64,000 nt of DNA from Liolophura sinensis (lineage: Eukaryota > Mollusca > Polyplacophora > Chitonida > Chitonidae): NCBI RefSeq assembly GCF_032854445.1, contig NC_088295.1, positions 18,897,385 through 18,961,384 on the forward strand, given 5' to 3'. A program made the translations under genes and the position numbers. Shown here one piece after another: positions 35,251 to 48,778 of this stretch. The notes beneath the pieces were generated by a model. The model did not search any database and was not told where the DNA came from. It saw only the letters and a list, made by a program, of their open reading frames with translations. The stretch's first letter is position 1. Every line of letters begins with the position of its first letter.

Positions 35251-38200
35251 AACTTATTTTTTTTTCGGAATAATGTTGTACTTCAATTATACAAAAACTA
35301 ATGTAACATGACTCGTTAGTATCTTGTGTAATATCTATAAAAATATTAAGTTATCATGATAGTGCACATGCATTCTTAAATTATATCAATAAATGAACTC
35401 ATTCTAGCTACATGTAACATTAAACGAGCATTAATATGCCCTTAAGTTGTTTTATATAATCAACATATATAAATAGCTGTGTTCTTGTACATTTAATAGT
35501 AAGGTTACTCCTCATTTTAAAATTTCATTAGAAATCTCGCCATGTAAGCGCATTTCTCAAAGATACCGACACTTCGCCGAGGGAGAATATGTATTTCACT
35601 GAGGCATCTTGTCCATTACAATAACTTCTCATGAAGCTCATTTCATGTCAAGGTGCTAAATATCAAAGCCGTACATCGTTAATTTTCGCTCGATATTACT
35701 TTTCATATTGTTGTCCCAGTGGCGCTTTTACTTAGATTACTTCACTCCTGATCTTTCCAAGACATCTGATATATACTGTATTCTTGACCAGAAGATACGC
35801 GACATGCTGCTTTTTTCCTTGTGACTGGCCTTGGCTCATGTTTTCTGGTGGAACATAATAAAAAACGTGATAATTACAGCCATTACATGGAAGAGACTAC
35901 CTTACAGAAACCATCCCAAAGGATAAGCAACTTTTTCAGGAAGCAGTTACTGTCTAAGGTAAAAAGCATTTATTGCCATAACGCCTTTAGACGACTGGGT
36001 GTATTATTGCAACTACTTTTTGATGCCATCCTCAGCCAAAGAATTCTACATGTACATGACCTCCAATAATGCTCAGTATATTACCCTTCCTTAGATCAAG
36101 AGCAGGTGGAGGGTATACAACCGGAAACCCTCCAAAGTGTGGGGTACATCGATGCTCTTGTCGCCTCTCCATTGAGAAGGGAATGTTGCTGTACTGTAGC
36201 TCTCCCAACGAAAAAGTATACCAATGGAGTTGTTCCATTGATTAAAGGCACAATACTGTAGCAATCTGCGGCCTTCATACACTATCAGGCAACTAGCAAA
36301 GGATAACCTAAACATACCTAATCGAACCATCCTTTTGCCAACAGAAACTCCAACTCTCAGGACAAAGTAATATGGTTCATTCAATGAGGATCGTGGTATT
36401 TCAAAGAGCCGTAGCCGACATATTTAAATGATGTCCGAAATAGACTAGTAGTCTGCATTCCTGGCACTACAAATAATTGTGAAATTATAATAATATTAAA
36501 AAAATAAGTCTGAAAATTCAAGTCATTACCCACTTCGTGGAGCAATCTTTTCTGAAAGCCTTCTGTCTCACATGACACAGTATTATAATGTGAAACTTCG
36601 TTCAACATGGTTTCAACATTTTTTCATTCTCATAGGAACTCATGAATGTTGACGTTTGCCATACAACTTTTCTTATTTGGCTACGATTAAAAAAATGAAA
36701 ATCGAAGATGAAATCTCGTAGATTTAGTAATATTAGAATTGAAACATTAAGCAAAAAGAGATTCTCTATTAGTGCTCTGTCCATTTGATATGTTGGCGTT
36801 TCTTATTTCGAATGGTTATTTGAATGAAGAATTGGTTTTGAGACGTTCGGAACCAAAACCAGACATTAGAGAGGGCGCAAGTCGGCCGCGTGCCTTTGAC
36901 TTTCTGATCACACATGTCCCTCTGATGAAAAGGGAGTAATGAAAATGAGCAATAAGCCAGTTGGATGTCAGGGGAGGGCCCCAAGCCCTCTCTGGAAGTC
37001 CCTTGTGAAAATGGAGTAGTCGTCGCATGTCCGGCTCAATTAACTCTACAAGATGGGATTTAGCGTCGAAAATTTATACCCAGATAACTACTTCTCGGGA
37101 CGTTGCTCATGTAAATAGAGATACATGTTGGGATAATGTATATTAGCGGCTAGTGTCCGGCAGTTACGGCTCTCGTCCGGTCGCTGACTGATCGGCTTAC
37201 TGCAGAGACTTTGAGCGTATGTGCAGAATCAATTACTTCCCCAATGACTCTCAACAAGAGGTGAAAATGTCTCTCTGACCAAAGACGGTGCTAAAATATT
37301 TCGAGAGCAGACCATGAAGGAAATCTTCACTGCCTGTTCAGTTTTAGCCTGTCCCGGTAATGACAAAATCATTCAAATGACCCTTAGTTCTATATCTGAG
37401 CCTTGGGTTGTCAGTTCTTCAATTGACATGACAGTAAGTGTTGGCCTGTGATCGGTGTTATAGTCGTTGGATTGCTGTCAAATCTGAGAGACCTCGCTGC
37501 TCCATCGACCGGCTCCTGCGTGGCTGGCTCTAGAAGGTAAGGTGACAATTAACCCTCAAATGGAAGTGCTCTTTTAGAAGCTTTTAAAATGCAAGCTGAA
37601 ATCCAAGACAATGCTGTTTTTTACAACATGAACAGCTTAAAATAGCAATAAGTGGAAGTGGGGATGAAGAAGTATTGCATGTGTTCCTTATGTGTGCTTT
37701 TCTAGATATCCGGTAATCGATGAAATAAAGACTTCTTGACTACATAACTGATTTGCGGCTGAGCAGCAATTGTTTGCTGCTTGTCCACTTATCCTTAAAT
37801 TGCTCTACTTTCAGGAGATTTTATCATGTTGCCACTGGCAACATCCTTGTGACTGAAAATGTAACTGGGCTGCTATTTCGTATATTGAACATTATGTTTA
37901 CAAGTTCCGTTACAAAAACCGAAAAGAGGAGATACAAGATACAATGAATAATGCACATTAATCTATAAATTGAATTAACAGAAGCGTGCGAAGAAGGTGC
38001 TTTTTTCTAATCCATATACAAGGTTTTTTGCGGGCATATTAACGCTGATTGATTGGGTTCATGCTCCCGTAAAGTTACTTCAGCTTAATTATTAGAGCAA
38101 TCGGGTTTGAAAGACGACACCGGATGTTATTATCTGTTCACGGAAGACCGATGTCTGAGGCCTGGCCACATGTTTTTGTGTACAGGTCTTTAATAACCTT

Positions 38201-40381
38201 TGTTTTAGAAGCTTGCTCGGATCGCCATGATATCACCATTTAAATCCATGATCAATGGACTAGTCAAATGAGAACGATCGGATCTAGTAAACATTACGCT
38301 AGCTTCAGCTGGACTTTGTCCCGTTGCCTCTTAAATACAAATCAAGTACTTAGCTTGCACTATCATGGTCATAAATTTGGTTTCAGTGAAGATTAAAAGG
38401 AACTGTTTATGTCAATGGTTATCGAATGTAATAAACTTTGATTAGTTAAAAGGATGCCCTTTTCTGTTTAGTTTACTGCCTATAGATTTACACATCAGGG
38501 AATCCTTGATCAACGTCTTGAAGTAACCGTGACTGTTTAAAAATCGGTTTCCACTGTAGAATAATGTTGCTTCTAAGCCGCACTGTGTTGAAGATTTTTT
38601 ATAGGCTTCTAAATGGTCAAAAGAGTTTTGTTAGTAACAATGGTTTTAAAAATTATTTAATAATAGTATTATGTTTTTCCTCCATTTCTTAAACCTATCG
38701 CTGTACATATTCCAGATCACTGTTCTCATTGTATATTCTTTCTCAAACTGGCGCCATCTAAACAGCTCTGGTGTAATGAAGTGTGTATCATTGTGTGATT
38801 TTTTTTTCTTTTTTTTTCTAGCTTTGTAGGTTTTTTTTCTTGTTTGTCGTTTATTTTATTTTGGCAGCTGGTGCCGTATGGTAACACCGCCAATGTGGCA
38901 CTATGACCCCTCCAACCCTTCCCTAATTTGAACCTCTTGATTGATGCTACGAGAAACCAGCTTGGGGATAATTCAGTAACCGCGATGTTAAAAATCATAT
39001 CTTTGGACTGTATTGATTTCCCAATGGTTTCATATTCAGCAAAATATGCCCTCTAAGGCACCTTATCTGCATCTGATGTGCAACTGGAACTTTGTCGTGA
39101 GTCCGTGCCTGTATGAATACTCACGCCTACATCATAATCATCTGCCAGCAGGTCTTGATGCTCATGCGCGTACAGCTTTTACCCTAACTTCTTTGTCTTC
39201 GGTTGTCGTAAATTACGCCGTACTACTACGTGTTTGTCTGTAGTAGTATAATGTAGACTCTCTGCTTTACATAAATTCAATTTGTAGAGAAAAATACTTT
39301 GGATGGATTAGATTGCTATTGCTATAGTTTTATTTATAGGAAGCCTTTAAAGTGCTAAGCGAATGAAATGGACCTTAAAAGGATCCAGTAAGTACGAGCA
39401 AAAGCTTTTGCTGGTTGCGATCTCATGCCTTAGTTTTGCACGTTCAAACTATTACTCTGAAAGGACAAATTGATGCACATCAGTGGTACATGGTAACATT
39501 AATATACTTGTTCATCTCTCAGCCTACACATATCTGTTTACATGTGATTCAGCAGAAGTAAGAAAACGTCAAATATTATGGGTACTACACATTACATTTG
39601 ACAATAATACAGAGGCTGACCGTCTGCTGCAGCTTGCTCTTGAGTCGATGACTGAATAAACACAATATTGATGAAAAATTTGTATGAAAAATACGTAACA
39701 AATGAAGATGAACAGACTGTGCCCTGGTCAAAACAGACCCCGTAGTCCAAAAATATGAAAACCCATATAATGGGGAATATTGTAGTCAATATACAGATAG
39801 TGTATATTTGTATACAGTACCTGTGCCGATGTTCAAACGTAAGAGTACACAACTTAGCTACATGCAGCAAGCATCTTGTGCGTTGTGTATTTCACCAGTA
39901 CTGACAATGATATTGCGGAACCACGTGGCTGAAGCAGTGGAGATAACCATGTGTTTGTCTTGGACACTACCCCCGTGGAAATGCTACTCCACCATATTAT
40001 CTGCGAGAAACCCGATTCCTGGCATTTCAGCTGATTGACCGTCCTTCACTGTTTGGGTTGCCGATGGCTGTGTTTGGCCTAACAATCTGACTTTAAAATG
40101 TGACATTTTCCGGTGCGTTATGCAACCTTAGCATAATAACATACAATGAAGATTTATGGTTGTGACAATCTACAAACCAATGTCACGACGAGAACAACAT
40201 TAAACTTGTTCCCAAACATTTTATAAATTTATTCTTGACAGATGCACAATTATGTGTTGCATACCTTAACGTTTCGTCGCTTGGTTGTAAAGAACATTGG
40301 TGAAAATAACCACGGTGGGATTTGCATCATCTTATGGTAGCTTTGTATTTTTGACAGGGAATGGATTAGCAATGTAAAACC
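35251..40381. other. intergenic DNA, no gene seen
   Basis: AT-rich DNA with only short frames that resemble nothing known. T-rich runs occur near 38.80-38.85 kb. A GC-richer patch near 37.0-37.55 kb has no coding signal. No RNA gene seen. Confidence 0.5.
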
Positions 40382-40426
40382 GTGTGTGTGTGTGTGTGTT
40401 TGGGGTGGGGGTGGGTTGGGTGGGGG
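40382..40426 (+). repeat. (GT)n microsatellite followed by a G-quadruplex motif
   Basis: A GT run to 40399, then GGGG-T-GGGGG-T-GGG-TT-GGG-T-GGGGG at 40402-40426. Five G runs of at least three with loops of one or two bases meet the strictest definition of a G-quadruplex. Confidence 0.9.
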
Positions 40427-42757
40427 CTAATTTGGGAAGACCATGTATTTCGCACCGGTGGGAATAAGAAGAGTATCGATGAATTTAGGATGGGATAGTC
40501 TAAATCAGCAAGGTAGAAAGTTAGGAAAAAAGAAGAGGGAGCTGAGATCTGTTTCATTCCTCCCAGGTTACTTTTCAGAAATACAGATGAGAAGATAAAG
40601 ATGATCTTAATTTTCGGAAGAGCAGCCGAGTCCACCCTAGCAACGTGTACACGTAATTCGAAAATGGCGGATTGCGAAGGGTGGATGTTGTCTGAGTTGT
40701 TGCGTCGGCTCATACACCTCTTCGTCTATGACCGGACCATGCCATTAGATGCTGGCAAGCAGATGTCTCAGCAATAAGGTGACCAGCATTTCTCCGCCTT
40801 GATGATTTTATCGCACACGGTTAGACAGGTGAAATACGTTAGATGCTGGTGGGAACCAGTAGATGGCTTCTGAGTACTTTTTCGCGTGACTACCTTATAT
40901 CTGGCAGCGTCGGTTTGCGGATTTTGCTGCGTTATGAATTATTTCGTTTGTGTCATCTGGCAGTGCCCGTGTCCCGCAATAGCAGTCATGCGATCCAGGA
41001 ATAATTGATAACCATCTCAGGCACTGCTTAGCGTCTTCCTGGCATTACGTAAAACTTCTCTAATAAAGTCTGCCAATTAACCGTCTGGTCTGTCGTATGA
41101 ACAGGAGCCATTTGAATCTCATCACATGTCTGGCTACCAGTCCAAGTATGGGAAATCGGCTCTTTGCTTCTTGGTGCTGTTAATTATATTAAAACAAACA
41201 AGACGGTAACGGTTGGGAGGAAAGATAGTGCGTTACAGACACAGCACATTCTATGTATGGTTAAATCATCCTTGTTTTTTCATAATTTTCAGCAAACACG
41301 ACACAGTGAAGTTCTGACTGAGTACACACTGAATGACTCTGTAAGGTCACTGATACATCCAGAACTGCTTGTAAATGGGAAAGTTACCCAGATATGTAAC
41401 AGACAACTACTCAAGAAGATAAAGCCTCTTAACAGCCTTATCACCCAATTGATCAAACAGTAGGAGACAATAGGAAATGGTAGAGAGTACACGTGACAGG
41501 GTAATGCTATAGGCGGTGGGCGACAGGGAGGAGGCACGTGCTAAGTGGGTGGTCAGATAATGGTTGCAGAAGCGCGTCTAAGGGCTGAACTTCAGGGATC
41601 ATAAATATATGAAAAAATGCCCTCTGACCTGCGGAGGTTGAACAAAATCACCTTTCACAAACTTGAGCCCAAACTTCAGTTTGATGCACGGGACAATGTG
41701 TTTAGGGCCAATGTCTCATATTCCTTCACTAAACATATGCTGGTCGAGTTTCCAACGTGTGTGGAGAATAACTCCATCTTACCTCTGACGGCTCTGGTTT
41801 TTATATGTCTGAAGTGCTTTTAGAACTTAGGGGCTGGCCCGAAAATACAACATGTCATATATCTTCCTAACAATAACCTATAAATAACTGTACATGCTGG
41901 GACATTGTATACCTTTGTGGAACAGTAGAGAAAGAAAAACTGTTTCGATCCCATATGATAAAACCAATAATATTGATGTTTCTACATAATTAATAGGGCT
42001 TTGAAAATGCGTTCATGATGGCCAGTAACCGACCAATGATTCATGGAGAAATGCAGATGAAAAACTATAGAAATGTCAGTGTAATGTCACATAAGGCTGT
42101 TTATCGTAGTGTCCTTTCCTTTGATGGGTTCTCAGTGGCATGGATTTCAACAGAAGACTATAAGCAGGCTGTCATATAAAATTCAGTCTTTGAGTTTATG
42201 TTCCATCAGCTGATGGGCTAAATAAAGCCAGATATACCTGGTCTTGGGCCACCGGTATGTTCTAACAGCTGCGGTCAATTGCTATAGCGCTCACTGTTAA
42301 AAGCCTCAGGGACCAATAATTAACAAAGGCGCAAATGTCTGCAAAATAGGAGTAGGTTAAACGGGTAGATGAAATTTATTATCCATAGCATATACTCTGT
42401 AAACTGTAGTGATGTCGGCGGGTAACCTGAAAATCCTGCTAGTCTCTCCCGCCATCCGATGTGACACTAACCAAGGTGAAGTTTGTCGTATTAATGTCAG
42501 CTACATTAAAGTATTAAATTCGCTGGAGCGAATTCGAATTTCAAATCTCACAGCATCCCATCCCCTCTCCAATTTTCAAATGATCATTCACCGAGGCGGT
42601 TCTCATTTTGGAAACCACAGAGGCGTATGCCAAAACCTCTAGGATACTCGTTTCCTCTCACGAAATGAAACACAATACTCTTACGTCATGTGGCCTTTAT
42701 TTAAACATGACGTGATGTTAAATATAATGTTTATACAATAACTATTGGAGCGAAGCT
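40427..42757. other. intergenic DNA, no gene seen
   Basis: Open frames are at most 100 codons and not recognisable. A GC-richer, low-repeat patch lies at about 40.85-41.12 kb (contains 'gaattatttcgtttgtgtca' and 'aataattgataacc') and is a candidate regulatory element only. Confidence 0.5.
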
Positions 42758-43074
42758 TATGTCGCGTGCCTGATAAACGTGCTTGCAGCCCGAAGTCTAG
42801 GTCACACGAATCGTGAGTTCAATCTCATTCTCGGAAGGGGTGCTTTCAAGGGCACCCTGCTTCTGTTGTCCGGGGCCTTGGTGGCAAGACGCGGTCGACG
42901 GGCCTATGGCTGAGTGGTCTTACATGAAGTTCACTAGTAACCAGTATTCGCTTGTAACCAGTATTCGCCAGTAACCAGTATTCGCCAGTAACCACCAAAG
43001 GTCGATGGGTTTCTCAGTACTCCAATCTGCTCCAACTGTTTAAAACTGACCGGCATGGCGTTAAACAAAAATCA
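42758..43074 (+). mobile_element. tRNA-derived SINE-like element
   Basis: The head 'cctgataaacgtgcttgcag' followed by 'cgaatcgtgagttcaatctc' resembles polymerase III A and B boxes of a tRNA-derived SINE. The end 'catggcgttaaacaaaaatc' parallels the 'cggcgtaaaacaccaatc' 3' end of the main SINE family. The body differs from that family and holds a short internal tandem repeat. Confidence 0.45.
42936..42997 (+). repeat. 17-bp tandem repeat inside the SINE-like element
   Basis: Three units of 'agtaaccagtattcgcc' in a row (the second begins 'ttgtaacc') and a partial fourth, 'agtaacc'. Confidence 0.9.
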
Positions 43075-43251
43075 GATAATGTCTTTCAGCCCTAAATAGG
43101 CTTCGGTAATTAGTTACCGCTGTGAACTCAAACATGATTATTCAAAAGATATTATGAAGACCTAAACTATGAAGAAAACATCTCCTCCTCGACAAACGCT
43201 ACTTTTTAGACAGGTATATTCTTTAATTCTTCTACAACGATGTATAGTACT

Positions 43252-43449
43252 GTATAATGTTTCATTTTTAGCTTTTTTAAGGTTTTTGCAACTACAGGCA
43301 ACATTACACGCGTATGTGCTCATATTCGGTATGCATTTTGCACCATCTTAGTATAATGTTTCATTTTTAGCTTTTTTAAGGTTTTTGCAACTACAGGCAA
43401 CATTACACGCGTATGTGCTCATATTCGGTATGCATATTGCACCATCTTC
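43252..43449 (+). repeat. 99-bp tandem duplication
   Basis: 43252-43350 and 43351-43449 are nearly identical: both run from 'gtataatgtttcatttttag' to 'gcaccatctt', with one internal difference (gcattttgc against gcatattgc). The near identity implies a recent event. Confidence 0.95.
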
Positions 43450-46400
43450 ACATAAACCTAGGAAGAAGTGTCAAAATGGACATGAACATATAAGTGGAAT
43501 ACATGTTTCGAGAGAACAGCCTAATGCTGCCCAGATTACACGCCAAATCAGACCGAAGACAATTCTTTTCTCCTCACCATACCCGGTAATTTGTAGCTAC
43601 AATGATCTGAGATTCCACCTCTTTAACTGTTCCTTTTCCATGGCATAGTGGGTTTACAATGATTGAAACATTGATACGGTAAAGACAAATCTATTTCTCT
43701 AGAGCCTAATACGGCGACTTCACTACGAGGAAAAGAAGGATGCTGTTCAAGAGGGTATTATCTGTATACGAACCTTGATCTGCATGTATCGAATTGCACG
43801 TATTGAACGTATGGTTTCATGATGACATGCGAATAGTACTCAACAACAATGCGCAGTTAGCTGGACGACAGGGTGTGCACAGGCAAATTGGCTGTCAGTT
43901 GCCGATGTTTTCTTAGCATGTGATCTATAAATCTATACATAGAATTGAAAGGAATAAGCACGATCCTTTCGATTTTCATTTGCTTGATTCCAACGCTCGC
44001 GTTCTTTAATGATTTAATTGATTTCCTTTTTACCTTGTTCCAGCAGGCTGGAAGTTTTTCTCTGTCACAACAGCTGTTCGCTCCTCGTTTGGGAGGTGAT
44101 TGATTGATTTTCCAATAATGCCTGCAGAAGGAAAGTTCTTCTTTTAAGAGGGTTGACATTGAGGTATTTGGTAGACTGTTGTCTGTTGTGCTTCGTGCTA
44201 TGGGCACTCTCCCATGTTCATGGAGGGGTTACCATTGCCTGATCATTTGATTTCGATAGGCACACAGTACTTCCGGTTTTTTCCGGATGCGAATTACTGA
44301 ACATGCGCAACACGCATTTGATGATACAACAACTCACCTGTTGGGAGTGTGCATCGAGACTGAAACACACGTGTAAGACAAAAGCGATATTTCAGCTCTA
44401 TACGAACTGCATACTGTCTGCGCATGATTTGGAAACCTTTCATTTCGCTGCAAATCGATGTGAATACATGTGCTTTGTTGAAAACATAACTTGGGTCATG
44501 GCACTATGCATGTTTGACTTCTAAAGTAATCCAATGTCCCTCTAAGTATATCAAATTATGTCTGAGTTTACTCTGGTTAGAAGGTGTGCATGTTTGTAAC
44601 TATTCCACAGGTTGTCCATGCCTTAGTCCCTTTCAGGTGCTGGTGAGATGAACACACAATGCCAGACTAGCTGATAGAAGGTGAGCGCTTAAGTTGTATA
44701 CCAGGTGCGCTTTTACTTCAGCATCCTGTCCCACGTTATTTAGCGTTAATGTAGCTGAAAGACTTCAAAAGATTGCCCTCTATTCGCTAGATATCAATTG
44801 ACCTGAGATGGGAAATAATTAGGAAGAACCTTTTGTAATTTGTATAATACTGGACAAGTTTTTTTTTTATCAACCAGCTCATGCAAAACTCAAAGTGGTC
44901 AAGGCAGTAAAACGGAAAGAACACATAAACAGGGTGTCAATAATGGGGCATGGTGAAACCTTTCCGGCCTTTATACTGTATACCCAGTAACACGGAGATG
45001 GGATAGCGATTTGTGAAACACGCATAATATATAACTCACCGACATCAGTCCTCGACAATCCCTGAATACACGCATTAAACAACCATTGGATGTCATTCCT
45101 AAATACTAATATGAGAGAAGGAAAACTGCTGTTTTGACGAATAAAAGGACGGGGTACAAATAGGCGAGACCTGGATGAGGAAAGAGATTATAGTATCATC
45201 CTTTACTGCCTTGTCATTCATTCTACACGTGTCTGCCTTGAAAAATTGCTCTTCTTTTGGGGTGCTCTTTACTTTAAGGTGCTGTGCAAAATACAATAGT
45301 AAGAAAATTTTATAAGGGTTGCGTAATCGCACCTTCTCTCCAGGTTCGTGTTAGGAGGTAGTCTCTGGCTCGTGAAGCAGACACCTATAAATGCTCTCAT
45401 AACCTTCATGAAACATTTAGCTATTATCCTGACTGAGTACAGGTTGCTTAATAGAGCAACTCACCCCCAGGCCTTGAACGGCAGTGAATACCTTAAAAAC
45501 GAAGATCACATTTTTTCCATAGATGTTCTATAGGCACTTGCTTAAATCTGGCATAAAATGCATAATTAAAAACACATTACTCAGTGTCTCAAACCACTTT
45601 ACTATGAGAGAACCGTGTTTTCGGCATGTTTGATGTATCATGGTTTTGTCACGCAAAGCCAAGATTAGCGGGAATCATTCTCTGGACTATAAAGACGGAC
45701 AATCTCATGTCGTCGACCAGGGAAACGGTCTTATAGGACGAAGATTTTCTTGACAAATTCAGTTTCTTCGTATTTTCTTTCACAATTGTGTTTAGAACTT
45801 AAAAAAGTGCAATCCACCTGACATAGATTCCCCTCACGAAATGAAATGAAACACAATTCTAACGAGAGACATCAAATCAGGGTGGATTGGGCTAAATAAT
45901 GTATTGATAAATAAAATCGTTTAATTGTAGGCTCAGTTTCAAAGCTATAAACATCTGTCTGAATACTAATTAGTCTAAACCTACACTCCCCGTAACCGGA
46001 TGTAACAGTCTCTCGGGACATCCGGTAACGAACATTCACCGCCCCTGCTTTTGAAGGGAATTGTCCGCTGGAATGTACCCAGTTCTTTCGTTTCCTGTCC
46101 AAACAAAAAATGGACTCGTTAAAAATAAATAAAAATACAGAATGAAAAAGAAATGGAAAAGAAAACTATAGGTTCCTAATAAACCCTGAGAACTGTATCA
46201 AAACCGAGGAACATGGTCTCGCAGTTTTAAGGTGTCAGACATAGATACCAAAACCGAAGTTATTTCCAATGCTTCCTAAAACATCATGTTAACCATATAG
46301 CCGGTTCGCTTTGACAAGCGTCCCCAATGTCTCCGATTTTAAAGGTATACATGACATCAAAGACGACCACATTACTATAGTGATGAAGCATATCGAACCA

Positions 46401-48145
46401 TTTTAGGCTGTAGGTGATTGAGAAAACAGGTGCATTTTGACAGTGACGGGATTTATTGAATTAAAACGCTTTGATTTATACTGAAAACCATTTGAAGAAG
46501 ATACGAATCCAAGTTGGATTGAATGCTGTTTCACAAAACCCTATTCTGTTTGGAATAAGGAATACTGTGCGGTTCTTTATCGTCGTTCACGGGAACTTAG
46601 CCAAATTTAACCGGCATTCGGAGAACGGGTTTCTTTACTGTTTTTCACCGGGTTTCAGTTTTCAAAGCCGCGCTTCATTCAGCTGATTATCCCAGCACAG
46701 AACGCCGATCAGACTCCCGCTGCCGACTCGACTGTCCAACAAGTGGGGAGGAAATGAAGACAAACACGGGTCAGGTTTCACGCTACCTGACCTAACAGCC
46801 GCCGCTCTCCCAGGGACACCCATAATTACTCCACTGGTGTCCGGATCTCGTTGCTATCAGACTACACCTCGTTAAATTGCGCTAATTCAGAAGGAAGAAG
46901 AAGGATGGACGCGTGCGCGAAACAGAGCCTTTTCCACGCCGACATTAAATCAATCGAAAAATGTATTTCCGCCAGAACGCCTTATGAAAAAATAGCTGAG
47001 CTAGAAAGACTCGTATTTTCCTCTCAGCCGAAATCTCTTCTAGTAGTTGAATGAAAATTACTCTGGCAAGTTCTCAGTTCTATTGTTACCTCGCCTCACC
47101 GAGGAAAGGCACAGCCCACGTCACCGACCAAAGGCCGTAAGTAAACACTTAGTTAGCCTCGTGTAGTATGAGCGTTCTTCAAAGTTTCCTGAAAAATACA
47201 CCCGAAAAGTAAGATGCCATGATATAAGTCGTGTTTTGCGAAACATGTCGTTAATAATGGTTACGACTGACGCACATATATTTTGTCGAAAGAACTTGAT
47301 GGCCATTTAGTATAAAGAAGTTATGTGTGAAAGCGTTAAGCAACATACCACAACAATGACATCATACCTGTAAGCAGGCCTTGAAGTAGGAAGTGTCTTG
47401 GACACTGCTTAACTCGAAAAAAATATGACAACTTTTTTCATAGACCAGAATCAGTATAGTGGTTACTGCCTGTTACCCGATCATGTATAAAATGTTCTAG
47501 ATAAGAGACCCATGGCTTACTAATTACTTCGTTCACTCTCAGAGAACCTTAATTTTCCACTCATATGAATTTGTGATACGATCCCTTTCGTCATTAAACC
47601 TTGATAACGTCATGTACGAAGACACTGATACCTATTGCATTTCAGCTAACATTACAAAAGGTGATATGGGTTAGCAGAGGGAGAGATTGTTGCCGATAAT
47701 GGTGAACAGGTTTGCATTTCGTATGAAAAAAATCCTGTAATCAAAAAGGAATCAAATATATCCAAATTACGTTCCACAAAGAATTTTCTGAGAAGAATGT
47801 TTTTCTTTTGTTTAAATATATTTCGGTCTTGTCTCAAAATTAATTTTTCACCTAAGGAGACGGTTCAATTCTGGTCTTGGACAGGGAATTTTTAGATTCC
47901 TGCACCCTCTTTGTTCTTTGGGGACCTTAATGACAATAGGTAAGAGAACGTGCGCCTATAGAGGCGTATGCGCAGTTTTACGTTTGATTAAGTGCATGTT
48001 TTTCACCAATATAGCAAGCAAATTTTTTTTGTATTTTCTACCAATCATGAAATTAGATTATAAGTAAAAATGATTTGGGTATGGTGTTAAACATCTATTA
48101 ACTGAATTAATAAATATTATGTTTGTGATAGGAGAAGAGCGCTCG
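43450..48145. other. intergenic DNA, no gene seen
   Basis: No convincing exon. A GC-richer block at about 46.70-46.95 kb stands out from its AT-rich surroundings and holds an 8-bp inverted repeat at 46769-46792. Other open frames are short and unassigned. Confidence 0.5.
46769..46792. repeat. inverted repeat GGTCAGGT / ACCTGACC
   Basis: Perfect 8-bp arms separated by 'ttcacgct'. The flanks create GGGTCA and TGACCT, which look like nuclear-receptor half-sites in inverted orientation, but the 14-bp spacing is not a standard arrangement. Confidence 0.45.
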
Positions 48146-48352
48146 TTGGTCGTTGATCGAGTGGTTCAGACCGCTAGGCCAATAAGGCTTCATTTTAGAA
48201 TCCAGTTCGGCTTGCTCTGGCGCGTCCCCATATTTGGGCATTTTAGGTACATGATGAGGTGCAGTGGTTTTCACATAGCTCTGCCCACTTTCCTCCACCC
48301 ATAATCTATAGACCGTCGTCATATAAGGCAATGTTCTTGAGGGTGGTATGAC
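48146..48352 (+). mobile_element. diverged SINE copy
   Basis: Old member of the main family. The head is tRNA-like ('gttgatcgagtggttcagac'), then 'ccagttcggcttgctctgg', 'agctctgcccactttcctcc', 'ctatagaccgtcgtcatata' and 'ggcaatgttcttgaggg'. The A-rich tail is lost. Confidence 0.6.
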
Positions 48353-48686
48353 AACTATCACAGCTATCGTCGCTGCTCTAGTTTTACTCTCTGTCCTGCC
48401 TGCAGTCTTTTATACTCCATATAGTTTACGGAAACATATCCCTGAGTTAAAAAAGTGGACAAGACATTTGATTTTTGAAACACCAATTGACTTTATAGTC
48501 AGACCTAGAAGAATAAATTATTCCACGATAAAATGCCACTTAAGTCTCTAATTGTTGCTTCACGTCAAAACCACCACTGGCGAATAGGGTTGAATACAGT
48601 TGCTATATTTACTCATGACTGTAACCTTGCAACCTTGGATTGTTTCTTTGATTCTTATGCCTTCATGATGAACAATATTTCATGCA

Positions 48687-48778
48687 TCTATTTATTCCAC
48701 AAGTAGGTACATTACAAGCACAATAAAGACTCCTTCGTCGTCATATGACTGAAAAACTCTTAAGTACGATAGGATATT
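48687..48778 (-). repeat. interspersed repeat, copy 2
   Basis: On the plus strand 'ccacaagtaggtacattaca', 'agcacaataaagactccttc', 'gtcgtcatatgactgaaaaa' and 'ctcttaagtacga'. The last part matches 25321-25352. I recall this sequence as a common mollusc repeat; the second copy in the window confirms only that it is dispersed. Confidence 0.55.

Noticed and set aside
42770-42840. Functional tRNA gene
   Set aside because: A- and B-box-like words are present, but no cloverleaf with a paired acceptor stem could be drawn; the SINE explanation fits better.
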